Shown: positions 8,012-16,126, counted from the stretch's first letter. The stretch: 21,594 nucleotides of DNA from Aliishimia sp045106335 (GCA_045106335.1 JBGCEM010000183.1:1-21594); one strand, 5' to 3'. Notes: generated by a model not told the origin, from the sequence alone. Translations and numbers: made by a program.

Positions 8012-9319
8012 TTATAAAAGGGCCGTGGACAGGATCGGAAATCGGATGATCACGATCAGCACCAGCAGCATAAGGAAGGCGAAAGGCAGTGAGCCAAGGA
8101 ACACATCCTTGAGCGATATATTGGGATCGTTCAGCGTACCTTTGATCACGAAACACGATATGCCAAGCGGTGGCGTCAAAAGGCCAATCTCAGCCCCAAT
8201 CACAGTGACAATGCCAAACCAGATTAGGCTAAGCCCCTGACTTTCGATCAAGGTGATGAACAAGGGCACCACGATCAAAATGATCGAAGCCGTGTCGAGC
8301 AAGGTGCCCAAGACTAGCATCAAAATTACATAAAGAAGCATGATCTGGAAGAATGATAAGTCCCATTCCTGCAACAATGCGTCCAGCTGATTGGGCAGCC
8401 CTGCGTAGCCCAACATGCGGCTGTAAAAGGACGCCATGGCGATCAGCAACAGAATGGCGGCTGTGATGTGGCCCGTTTCGACCAAGGTTTCCCAGAACTC
8501 TTTGCGCGACATAGAGCGGCGCGCAAGCGCGATAACCAACGCAAAGGATGCGCCAGCAGCACCCGCCTCAACCGGTGTCAGCCAACCTGTGTAAATACCG
8601 CCAAGAACCAGCAAGATCAGCGCGAGTACGGGCCATGCTTTGCGGATCATCTCACCGCGGGGCATTGCTGGCATCTCGTCTGTCTTGATGTCCGCGCCAA
8701 TGAACGACGGCCAGAACCGCGCAGTCAGCGCGATAGCCACCATGTAAACGGCCGTTAACAAAAGCCCCGGAATGATCCCCGCAAGGAACATTTCGCCCAC
8801 CGAAACTTCGGCCACAAAGGAATAGATGATTAGCATCGCCGAAGGCGGAATAATCATCCCCAGAACAGACGATCCTGCCACGACGCCCACCGCAAAGCGC
8901 TTGTTGTAGTTATAGCGCAGCATCTGCGGCACGGCTATTCTGGTGAACACGGAAGCCGATGCAATCGACGATCCGGTCACCGCAGCAAAGATCGCATTCG
9001 CCCCCACCGTTGCCATGCCAATGCCCGCCAAAATCTTGCGGAAAGCCGAGTTCATGACATCATAGATATCCCGGCCCAGCCGTGCCTTGGAAACCAGCAG
9101 CCCCATGAGCGTAAACAACGGAATGGTAGCAAAGTTGTATTCCGTCACTCCGTCGCCCACGGCCACCTTTAGAAAGTTGAACGCAAGGATGGATTTACCG
9201 GACATCATCCAGATTGACACGAACGACACGAGGCCAAGCGCGACGGGGATATAAAGCCCAAGGTAGACAAGCACGACAATCGCGCCGACCGACAACATGC
9301 CTATTGTTAACGGATCCAT
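8012..9319 (-). CDS. dctM: TRAP transporter large permease DctM
   Basis: The product is a 435-residue integral membrane protein with about 12 hydrophobic segments, the usual size of DctM. Typical family stretches are visible: TEYNFATIPLFTLMGLL near residue 60, GATVGANAIFAAVTGSS-like sequence near 105-117, SSVLGMIIPPSAMLIIYS near 150-167, and the closing GLLTPPLGISCFVIKG. It forms the sodium-coupled transport channel together with DctQ. Its ATG lies three bases past the DctQ stop, so the two are translationally linked. It is followed by the dioxygenase gene in the same operon, which suggests it imports the aromatic or acidic substrate. Confidence 0.93.
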   Translation of the reverse strand: MDPLTIGMLSVGAIVVLVYLGLYIPVALGLVSFVSIWMMSGKSILAFNFLKVAVGDGVTEYNFATIPLFTLMGLLVSKARLGRDIYDVMNSAFRKILAGIGMATVGANAIFAAVTGSSIASASVFTRIAVPQMLRYNYNKRFAVGVVAGSSVLGMIIPPSAMLIIYSFVAEVSVGEMFLAGIIPGLLLTAVYMVAIALTARFWPSFIGADIKTDEMPAMPRGEMIRKAWPVLALILLVLGGIYTGWLTPVEAGAAGASFALVIALARRSMSRKEFWETLVETGHITAAILLLIAMASFYSRMLGYAGLPNQLDALLQEWDLSFFQIMLLYVILMLVLGTLLDTASIILIVVPLFITLIESQGLSLIWFGIVTVIGAEIGLLTPPLGISCFVIKGTLNDPNISLKDVFLGSLPFAFLMLLVLIVIIRFPILSTALL

Positions 9320-9322
9320 GCC

Positions 9323-9952
9323 TTATACCTCGCCACTGGTCTGCGCGGTTGCATGGCGCGGGTCTTGGGTGTCACCCAGGACCGTCTTGAAAAAGAACAG
9401 GATGGCGGCCCAAGCACAGCCAAATGCAATCGCAAGGCGCACAGGCCACCAAGGAGCCTGCAAAATGCCCGGCGTGCCAAAGTAGTCGCATCGCGAAAGG
9501 CCTGCTTTGAAATCAACCCAGATGTTACCTGTAGGGGCTGGTCCAAACTCCGGCGGGGTAAAGAAATGGCAGCTTTCAAACGCCTCTGTAAATTCGGGCC
9601 AAACCGTCCAAACGATCAGACACATGAACACGCAGGCCACGCCATCCAAAATGCGGGCCATGGCTTCACCAGCGCGCGGCGCGCGGTCGCGGATTAGCCC
9701 CAAAAATCCGTCAGACCGGGTCAGCCGCCCGGTGCGCACAACATCCGGCAGCTGCAAAAACACAATTAACGCGAGTGAGAAAATCACAACCTCGACCACG
9801 CCACGAAACGGCGCGTTAAAAAGGTTTCTCGATATCACATCGACGTTCATGATCGCCACCAAGGCCAGCAGCACAAACGCGCCGCTGACATTGGCGATGA
9901 TCGCAATTGTCACGACCCAACTTTCAATTTTTCGAAGACCCGTGACGATCAT
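9323..9952 (-). CDS. dctQ: TRAP transporter small permease DctQ, with extended loop
   Basis: The 209-residue membrane protein has about four hydrophobic segments (near residues 14-38, 50-68, 100-118 and 168-190), as expected for DctQ. Family features include NVDVISRNLFNAPFRGVVEVVIF and the charged LPDVVRTGRLTRSD loop. Family members are often nearer 160-190 residues. The extra length lies between the third and fourth segments, a loop of roughly 45 residues with two cysteines (ESCHFF and LSRCDYFG). It lies between dctP and dctM in the canonical P-Q-M order. Start ATG at 9952 has a weak AAG-type ribosome site. Confidence 0.88.
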   Translation of the reverse strand: MIVTGLRKIESWVVTIAIIANVSGAFVLLALVAIMNVDVISRNLFNAPFRGVVEVVIFSLALIVFLQLPDVVRTGRLTRSDGFLGLIRDRAPRAGEAMARILDGVACVFMCLIVWTVWPEFTEAFESCHFFTPPEFGPAPTGNIWVDFKAGLSRCDYFGTPGILQAPWWPVRLAIAFGCAWAAILFFFKTVLGDTQDPRHATAQTSGEV

Positions 9953-9970
9953 TTTCTTAAAGCCCCAGAC

Positions 9971-11053
9971 TTATTCCGCCGCCCAATCGCGCAGTGGTGT
10001 AAAGCCGGCAGCCGCCAACTTACCCATGTATGCGTTCAGCATCTCAGAACCAGGTGCACCTTTACTATCAAGGTTCGCGGCCCACTCAGCAGCGATGTTT
10101 GGCATGCTATCCGCCCAAGCCTGACGCTCGGCTGCGGACATCTCGACGATTGTGCCGCCACCATCAATATAGGCCTGACGGGATGCAGCTGCGCGGTCCA
10201 TTGCAATGCTTGCCACGTGATCGCGGTATTCGATTGCGACAGCTTGCAGAATGCCTTTGATCTCAACAGGCAGGTCCGCCCAAACGTCAGCGTTCACAGT
10301 GACAGTCTTCGAGTTCACAGCGCCAAGATCGACTTGCAACATATAAGGTGCAACTTCAGCGATTTTGAAGGTCTTCGCCGCTTCTGGCCACAGCATCGCT
10401 GCCTCAACAACGCCTGTTTGCAGCATGTTGTAAAAGTCAGGCAAACCGCCGCGCACACCAGCCGCACCGTTGATGCCTTCAAGGTAGCGCAGGTTATAAC
10501 CAGCACCGGCAACCTTCAGGCCCTCAAGATCGGACAGTGAATTCAACGGCTGGGTCGAAAACATCTGGTACGTGTCTAGAACAACACCCGTTGCAAGATA
10601 AACTTGGTTCTCGGCTGCAAGCTCTGCACCCATCTGCGGGAATTCACGCGCAATTTCGTCGACTGCAGTCGCCACAGCACGCGCATCAGCTGCGATAAAT
10701 GGTGTCACCGCTGAAATACCTTGTGACGGCAAAGCAGAGTTGTGGAAAATCGTCGTGACGATGCCGATATCGCCCAATCCCAGCTTGATGCCTTCTAGCA
10801 CGCCGCGTGGCTTTACGATCTGGCCGCCATAGGCTTCCATCCAGTTGATATTGTAGTTGCCATTCTCTGCCAGCAATTCATTCACGCGTGGAATGAAGAA
10901 TGCGGAAAATTCTTTGACCCACATGGACCGCTCAGGGTAACCGTCGATCGCTGTCATGTTGATGCTTTCTTGTGCTGTGGCTGCCCCTCCTAAGGCCCCC
11001 GTCAACCCAACGGCAACGGTCGTCGCCAATGCAATGCGTCGTGTCAGTTTCAT
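9971..11053 (-). CDS. dctP: TRAP transporter substrate-binding protein DctP
   Basis: This is a 360-residue periplasmic binding protein with a signal peptide ending ATAQES (cleavage near residue 28) and the DctP fold. Recognisable phrases are EAYGGQIVKPRGVLEGIKLGLGDIG, LSDLEGLKVAGAG and a C-terminal helical region. In most DctP proteins the motif reads G-(M/L)-K-(I/V)-R, the Arg forming the salt bridge to the ligand carboxylate. Here residue 182 is Ala (GLKVAGAG), which suggests a different ligand mode. GGGAGGAG precedes the ATG by about six bases, one of the strongest ribosome sites in the window, consistent with high expression of a binding protein. DctQ and DctM follow directly. Confidence 0.9.
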   Translation of the reverse strand: MKLTRRIALATTVAVGLTGALGGAATAQESINMTAIDGYPERSMWVKEFSAFFIPRVNELLAENGNYNINWMEAYGGQIVKPRGVLEGIKLGLGDIGIVTTIFHNSALPSQGISAVTPFIAADARAVATAVDEIAREFPQMGAELAAENQVYLATGVVLDTYQMFSTQPLNSLSDLEGLKVAGAGYNLRYLEGINGAAGVRGGLPDFYNMLQTGVVEAAMLWPEAAKTFKIAEVAPYMLQVDLGAVNSKTVTVNADVWADLPVEIKGILQAVAIEYRDHVASIAMDRAAASRQAYIDGGGTIVEMSAAERQAWADSMPNIAAEWAANLDSKGAPGSEMLNAYMGKLAAAGFTPLRDWAAE

Positions 11054-11077
11054 AGTCTTCTCCTCCCAGAAAAGTGG

Positions 11078-11536
11078 TTAGTCGGCTTTCCGCCATTCTT
11101 CGTTTATGACTGTGCCTGCGCCGCGAAACAGTTTCGCGAGCGGGCAGTATTTGGCGACTTCTTTGGCCAGCTTTTGCAGCTCATCGTGTGAAGCCGCGCC
11201 GTCCGCGACGACGACAAGATCGATTTCCTCAAAGGGCATATCGATTTCGTCAGCCAACATCACACCCAAACGGTTGAACCGGCATTTGACCGAGATATTC
11301 AGATTGCCGATGTCCACGCCAAGCTTATCAGCACATTTGTGGCCGATAACGTTTGTGCAACCGATCAATGCGCTTAGCGCCGTATCCGTGGGGGTGAAAC
11401 CTTTGTTGGTGCCGCCACGCTCTGTGGGTTCATCAATCACCTGCACCAGGTCGCGTACGGCCACTTCGGCCAATGAATGCGACGAGCAATCTGCTTGGGC
11501 AGATAGCGTTACCGAGGTTTTCATTTTAATCGCCAT
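11078..11536 (-). CDS. OsmC-like family protein
   Basis: The 152-residue protein has the OsmC/Ohr fold. Two conserved cysteines are present: Cys60 in ALIGCTNVIGHK and Cys131 in KYCPLAKLFR, the peroxidatic and resolving positions of the family. RGGTNKGFTPTD near residue 40 is the usual pre-active-site segment. Such proteins reduce organic hydroperoxides or act in related thiol chemistry. In this operon, sandwiched between a nitroreductase (18 bases upstream) and a TRAP binding-protein gene (24 bases downstream), it could deal with peroxide or quinone stress from trihydroxybenzene autoxidation; this is inference. An ATG at codon 5 is an alternative start. Confidence 0.87.
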   Translation of the reverse strand: MAIKMKTSVTLSAQADCSSHSLAEVAVRDLVQVIDEPTERGGTNKGFTPTDTALSALIGCTNVIGHKCADKLGVDIGNLNISVKCRFNRLGVMLADEIDMPFEEIDLVVVADGAASHDELQKLAKEVAKYCPLAKLFRGAGTVINEEWRKAD

Positions 11537-11554
11537 CAGGCCATCGTCCTTTGA

Positions 11555-12214
11555 TCAGAGAATTTCGCACACTTCGTCAAATTCGAAACGTGGCAGGCGT
11601 TGGAACAGTGCGTCCACATCTGCATAGCCCAGGTTGCACAAGAAATTTGATTTCAGCGACGTGCCTGCAAAGAACTCCTCATCCACAACTGCATTGTCGA
11701 ACCCTGAAATCGCACCTACGTCCAACCCCAACGCGCGCGCTGCGATCATGAAATATGCCCCCTGAAGGGTGGAATTACGAAAGGCTGTGTCTTCGATATG
11801 TTTGGCTTTGCCTTCAAACATGAACCGACGGTCTTCATGCGGGAACAGCTTGGGTAAGTGGGTCCAGAATTCGAGGTCAAACGCGATAATCGCTGTCACA
11901 GGTGCGCCCATCACTTTTGGCACATTGGCAGGCTTCAACGACTTGGCCAGCTTTTCCTTGCCCGCCTCCGAGCGCACAAACGTAATCCGTGCAGGGCATG
12001 TATTCATGCTCGTCGGGCCCATGATCATTATGTCGAAAATCTGGTTGAGCAGCTCATCGCTGACGGGTTTGTCTGTCCACGCATAGTGGGACCGTGCCTT
12101 GGTCAGGATCAGGTCGATCTGTGCGGCGTCCAACGTCTCAAGCGTGTCCCGCATTGCCCGCACTTCGTCTTGTGCTGCTTCACGTACCGCATTGGTGGAT
12201 GCGCTATCTGTCAT
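11555..12214 (-). CDS. Nitroreductase family protein, RutE/HadB-like
   Basis: The product is a 219-residue flavoprotein of the nitroreductase superfamily, closest in style to the RutE (malonic semialdehyde reductase) and HadB group. LILTKARSHYAWTDKPVSDELLNQI and IMGPTSMNTCPARITFVRS match the N-terminal FMN-binding region of that group. GAYFMIAARALGLDVGAISGFDNAVVDEEFF is the central helix and loop. In chlorophenol pathways, proteins of this family reduce (chloro)hydroxybenzoquinone to hydroxyquinol, which would feed the dioxygenase five genes downstream. In pyrimidine catabolism RutE reduces malonic semialdehyde. Either fits this neighbourhood. It is first in the minus-strand operon, with GGGAGA ahead of its ATG and the 12271 operator candidate upstream. 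Confidence 0.87.
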   Translation of the reverse strand: MTDSASTNAVREAAQDEVRAMRDTLETLDAAQIDLILTKARSHYAWTDKPVSDELLNQIFDIMIMGPTSMNTCPARITFVRSEAGKEKLAKSLKPANVPKVMGAPVTAIIAFDLEFWTHLPKLFPHEDRRFMFEGKAKHIEDTAFRNSTLQGAYFMIAARALGLDVGAISGFDNAVVDEEFFAGTSLKSNFLCNLGYADVDALFQRLPRFEFDEVCEIL

Positions 12215-12270
12215 TGGTATCTCCCAGATTCGTCGCCTAAAAGTGTCGTGTTTTTTGGGTGCTGTCCAAT

Positions 12271-12284
12271 AAAATCGATTTTTT
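12271..12284. promoter_or_regulatory. Candidate operator (copy 2), AAAATCGATTTTTT
   Basis: These 14 bases are identical to 2826-2839. The inner AAAATCGATTTT (12271-12282) is a perfect palindrome, and imperfect flanking arms (CAAT and ATTG) extend it. The site lies in the 128-base gap between the divergent nitroreductase and YciI-like genes, about 58 bases from each start. Position and identity support a common regulator for both divergent gene pairs; binding is inferred. Confidence 0.6.
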
Positions 12285-12342
12285 ATTGTGCCGCTTGGAA
12301 ATTAGGGGCTAGGGTTGGGCTGGACCAAAGGGGAGTCGCACC

Positions 12343-12729
12343 ATGCCGAAGTGGGAAGAGTATAAAAACGAAGCCAAAGGGCGCGGCGCGCTTGCCATGG
12401 AGCTGTTCGTGGTCAGATCAGTGCCAGCAGGCGATATGGAGTTGGTGAAGGCGACGTTGCCGGATCACCTTGCGTATCAAAAAGACATGGAAGCCGCAGG
12501 ATCTCTGGTTATGGCAGGGCCGGTGTCGGATGCGACTGGCGACATGATGGAAGCCGAGGGAATGATCATCTACCGCGCCGCTGATCTGGATGCCGCCCGC
12601 GCTATCGCCGACGGCGACCCGATGCACGCAACCGGTGCGCGGGCCTATGAAATCCGCAAGTGGCTGGTGAACGAAGGATCGCTAAGCTTCACGGTGTCTT
12701 TGTCGTCGCAGACGGTCAGCTTGCCTTAA
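12343..12729 (+). CDS. YciI family protein
   Basis: The 128-residue product has a YciI-like ferredoxin-fold domain. HLAYQKDMEAAGSLVMAGPV (from His42) and ARAIADGDPMHATGARAYEIRKW carry the conserved His and Asp that line the family's pocket. The ATG at 12343 follows AAGGGGAG at eight bases and adds about 18 residues before the domain. The family includes TftG, a dehydrochlorinase acting on 5-chloro-hydroxyquinol in 2,4,5-T degradation. It also resembles muconolactone isomerase in fold. Placement opposite the nitroreductase and near a hydroxyquinol-type dioxygenase makes a role on a substituted hydroxyquinol or a lactone plausible, though unproven. It is first in the plus-strand operon. Confidence 0.82.
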   Translation: MPKWEEYKNEAKGRGALAMELFVVRSVPAGDMELVKATLPDHLAYQKDMEAAGSLVMAGPVSDATGDMMEAEGMIIYRAADLDAARAIADGDPMHATGARAYEIRKWLVNEGSLSFTVSLSSQTVSLP

Positions 12730-12748
12730 CCCATACCGGAGCCGTCCC

Positions 12749-14047
12749 GTGCAACGCACTCGTTTCTTACCTGATATTCTAACGACGTTATTTGATCGCC
12801 GGGGTGTGGCGCGCAATGACAACGACCCGCGTGACGTGGTTACATTATGCCATGCACTGTTATCAGAGGAGGGGGAGGTTTCTGGCGTGAAACTTGCTGA
12901 GACGATCCTAGCCCGCTACCGCGCGTTTGATGACGCAGAAAAGCTCGGCTTTTTTCAGCTGGTAAATGATACCTTTGAACTGGACGCCATAGGTTTAGCA
13001 GAAACTGCGCAGGTCTATGCAGAAACCGGTACAACAGATGCCTACAAAGACGTCTTTGCGGCCAGCATCGGACATCGTCGCACGCTGCTGCGCCGCCTAA
13101 ACCAGCCCTCAGGCGCTACAGCGGACCTTGTGTCGATGCGGGTTGATTTGTTGCGGTTGATGAAAGATCACCCTGCGCTGGGACGCATGAATTTGGATTT
13201 CACATTGCTGTTGCGGAGTTGGTTTAATCACGGGTTTCTCGTTCTCAAACAGATTGATTGGGACGCGCCCGCCTCGCTCCTCGATAAGATCGTGGCTTAC
13301 GAGGCCGTTCATGAGATTGACGATCTTGATGACTTGCGTCGCCGCCTCAGCCCGTCGGATCGCCGCTGTTTTGCGTTCTTTCACCCTGCCATGCCTGACG
13401 AGCCCCTGATTTTTGTCGAGGTGGCGCTGAGTGATCATATTCCCGAATCCGTTGACGACGTGTTGTCCGAAAACCGCGAACCACTTTTGCCGCATCAGGC
13501 CACTGCTGCGGTGTTCTATTCAATTTCAAATTGCCAAGAGGGGCTAAAGGGCATCAGCTTTGGCAATTTGTTGATCAAACAAGTGGCCAAGCAGCTGTCT
13601 GTGGAACTGCCTCATCTGACCCATTTCGTAACTTTGTCGCCAATCCCGCGCCTGAACGCATGGCTTGCGGATCAATTGGGCGATGCTGACATCGGCCATG
13701 TTGCTGCTGCCGTTCTGGAGGGATCGGCGCCGTCAGAAGATGTACGCGCTATGGCAGCACGATATCTGTTAGATGCAAAAGGCGGTGCAGGGGAGCCCTT
13801 TGATCCGGTTGCTCGCTTCCACCTTGGCAATGGGGCCGAGGTCTTTGACGTACACGCAAACGCCGACAGTTCTGACAGAGGTTTCGCGCAATCAAGCGGC
13901 GCAATGGTCAATTATTTGTATGATTTGACCCAAGTGGAAAGCAATCACGAGGCGTTTGCGCGCAGCGGTAAAATCGCAGCATCGCGACTGGTGAAGGGGC
14001 TGGCGAAGGCAGCGTTCAAGATAAAACAAACGGCCTTGGCGTCGTAA
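12749..14047 (+). CDS. Malonyl-CoA decarboxylase
   Basis: This 432-residue protein matches malonyl-CoA decarboxylase over its length: a helical N-terminal domain (to about residue 160), then a GCN5-acetyltransferase-like catalytic domain. FYSISNCQEGLKGISFGNLLIK (from residue 256) is the CoA-site motif. SPIPRL contains Ser297 and RFHLGNGA contains His358, the counterparts of the Ser329/His423 dyad in the human enzyme. It converts malonyl-CoA to acetyl-CoA and CO2 in the cytoplasm. Translation starts at GTG 12749 with CGGAG seven bases upstream, 19 bases after the YciI gene. Rhizobial MatA works with malonyl-CoA synthetase and a malonate transporter. Neither partner is recognisable here, so its malonyl-CoA source is unclear. 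Confidence 0.93.
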   Translation: MQRTRFLPDILTTLFDRRGVARNDNDPRDVVTLCHALLSEEGEVSGVKLAETILARYRAFDDAEKLGFFQLVNDTFELDAIGLAETAQVYAETGTTDAYKDVFAASIGHRRTLLRRLNQPSGATADLVSMRVDLLRLMKDHPALGRMNLDFTLLLRSWFNHGFLVLKQIDWDAPASLLDKIVAYEAVHEIDDLDDLRRRLSPSDRRCFAFFHPAMPDEPLIFVEVALSDHIPESVDDVLSENREPLLPHQATAAVFYSISNCQEGLKGISFGNLLIKQVAKQLSVELPHLTHFVTLSPIPRLNAWLADQLGDADIGHVAAAVLEGSAPSEDVRAMAARYLLDAKGGAGEPFDPVARFHLGNGAEVFDVHANADSSDRGFAQSSGAMVNYLYDLTQVESNHEAFARSGKIAASRLVKGLAKAAFKIKQTALAS

Positions 14048-14118
14048 GCTGAGCTTCACTTTATACAAGTCGCTCTGTCGGTGATTACGGTAAAAACATT
14101 CTGTGGGTGGAGAATACC

Positions 14119-15388
14119 ATGACGATTACGACAAACAGACGCAAACTTCTTGGTGGGTTGGCGGCAACTGCCGCGGCACCCGCGATTTTGACTGCGACGC
14201 GCTTATGCGCAGACGCCGACAATCAAGGTCGGACACGTCAGCCCGCGGGCCGGTCCATTGGCAGGTTTTGGCGAAGCAGATGATTATGTGCTGGAAGGTA
14301 TTCAGGCCGCGCTGTCTGGTGGCGTCGAAAACAACGGGAAGTCTTACAACATCGAGATTATCTCAAAGGACAGCCAGTCAAACCCGAACCGCGCTGCCGA
14401 GGTTGCGGCTGATTTGATCCTAGGCGATGAGGTCGACATCATTGTCGCTGCATCAACGCCTGACACGGTGAACCCTGTATCGGACCAAGCCGAGATTAAC
14501 GAAGTGCCATGCATCACGACCGATTGCCCATGGCAGCCTTACTTTTTCGGACGCAATGGCAACCCCGCCGAAGGGTTTGATTCCACTTATCATTTCTTCT
14601 GGGGACTCGAAGATGTGATCGGGAACTTCCTCGATCTTTGGGGCGGCTCAGGCGCGGCCAAGAACATTGGCGGTTTGTTTCCGAATGACGCTGACGGCAA
14701 CGCGTGGGGTGATCCTGAACTGGGCTTCCCGAAACCATTGGCCGACGCTGGCTACACGCTGACTGATCCCGGTCGCTATCAACCGCTGAACGACGATTTC
14801 TCGAATTATATTTCTGCGTTCAAAGACGCGGGCTGTAAAATCATCACAGGCAACATGATTGCTCCGGATTTCGCGACATTCTGGGCGCAGGCAGCCCAGC
14901 AGGATTTCCGGCCGAAAGTGGTGACCATTGGTAAGGCATTGCTGTTCCCATCTGTTATCGAAAGCCTTGGGGACCGTGGCAACGGGCTGACCTCTGAAAT
15001 CTGGTGGAGCCCGAACCATCCGTTCAACTCATCGCTGACAGGCGCGAGTGCTAACGAGCTTGCAAGTGGTTACACCGCCGCCACTGGTCGCCCTTGGACG
15101 CAGCCCATTGGCTTCAAACACGCCTTGTTTGAGGTTGTGAAGGATGTTGTTTCCCGCGCTGCTGATTTGGATGATCCAATGGCAATCGTTGATGCGATCA
15201 AATCTACGAATACGTCGACCATTGTGGGGGATGTGAATTTCGGGGCTGGCCCCGTGCCAAACGTCACCAAGACACCGCTTGTCGCGGGCCAATGGCAGAA
15301 GACTGGCGACGTCATGGACCTTGTCATCACCAACAACGCAGCAGCGCCCAATATTCCATTGGGCGGTGAGCTCAAGTTGCTCGGTTAA
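14119..15388 (+). pseudogene. Branched-chain-type ABC transporter binding protein, frameshifted in signal peptide
   Basis: From ATG 14119 (GGAG upstream) the frame encodes a Tat-like signal start MTITTNRRKLLGG and a hydrophobic core ending ILTAT, then runs into a stop at 14281-14283. The mature protein continues in the next frame: AYAQTPTIKVGHVSPRAGPL leads into an open frame to 15388. Removing one C near 14198-14200 (GCGACGCGCTT to GCGACGGCTT) would restore a single reading frame of about 422 residues. The body is a type-1 periplasmic binding protein (Peripla_BP_6/LivJ-like): GIQAALSGGVENNGKSYNIE, DIIVAASTPDTVNP and a C-terminal TKTPLVAGQWQ. It heads the five-gene Liv-type transporter. Either a real loss of function or an assembly error is possible; an internal TTG at 14258 would yield only an unexported product. 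Confidence 0.8.
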
Positions 15389-15397
15389 GGAAAAGTC

Positions 15398-16126
15398 TTG
15401 TCCGCTATTCTGTCTGTTTCGGGTCTCAGTAAATCCTTCGGTGCCGTCGTGGTTGCCGAAGATACAAGCTTTGACATCGAAGAAGGTGCCGCTGTTGGCA
15501 TCTTAGGACCAAACGGAGCGGGCAAGACGTCTTTGTTTAATCTGATTACCGGCGCTTTAAAGCCAAACAGTGGCTGCATTGAATTTGCCGGTGCAGATAT
15601 CACCGCGCTGCCCGCTGCAAAGCGGTGCAAGATGGGGATCGCCAGGTCGTTTCAGGTGCCGCAACCCTTCAGTGGTATGACTGTCTTTGAAAACGCGTTG
15701 GTCGGTGCAACTCTGGGTGCTGGTCTGTCTGCACACGACGCCCAAACCCATGTGCTGGATGTATTGCAAGCGACGGGGCTTCTGGACAAGGCGAACGCGC
15801 GTGCGGGTTCATTGTCACTTTTGGACCGGAAGCGTTTGGAAATGGCACGTGCGCTGGCGGCAAAGCCAAAGTTACTTCTGCTGGATGAAATTGCAGGCGG
15901 GCTGACCGATGCCGAATGTGTGGCATTGATTGACACCATCAAAGCTGTCCATGCTGCGGGGACAACAATCATCTTGATCGAACATGTCGTTCATGCCCTC
16001 ATGGCCGTTGTTGAAAAGCTTATCGTTATCGATTTTGGCAGAAAAATTGCTGAGGGTGAGCCCGAGACGATCATGGACAGCGCGGTTGTCAAAGAAATCT
16101 ATTTGGGGGTCGATCCCAATGTCTGA
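15398..16126 (+). CDS. ABC transporter ATP-binding protein, LivG-like
   Basis: The 242-residue ATPase has Walker A GPNGAGKTS (about residues 37-45), Walker B LLLLDEIAGGL and a switch histidine in IEHVVHAL. The signature reads LSLLDRKRLEMARAL, a degenerate form replacing LSGGQ, as LivG-type subunits commonly show. The length of about 240-250 and the ARSFQVPQPFSGMTVFENALVG insertion are typical of LivG. Start is TTG 15398 with AAGGA six to seven bases upstream, just past the binding-protein stop. Its end overlaps the next ATPase by eight bases. It powers import with LivF on the cytoplasmic face of the permeases. Confidence 0.92.
   Translation: MSAILSVSGLSKSFGAVVVAEDTSFDIEEGAAVGILGPNGAGKTSLFNLITGALKPNSGCIEFAGADITALPAAKRCKMGIARSFQVPQPFSGMTVFENALVGATLGAGLSAHDAQTHVLDVLQATGLLDKANARAGSLSLLDRKRLEMARALAAKPKLLLLDEIAGGLTDAECVALIDTIKAVHAAGTTIILIEHVVHALMAVVEKLIVIDFGRKIAEGEPETIMDSAVVKEIYLGVDPNV

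Noticed and set aside
14258..15388. Binding protein as an intact gene starting at TTG 14258
   Set aside because: This would lack any signal peptide and start inside the mature domain; the export signal and mature N-terminus are clearly present one frame off upstream, so a frameshift explains it better.
15984..16118. Longer N-terminus for the LivF-like ATPase
   Set aside because: The extra 45 residues overlap LivG coding sequence in another frame and precede the universal LivF start; ATG 16119 has a ribosome site.
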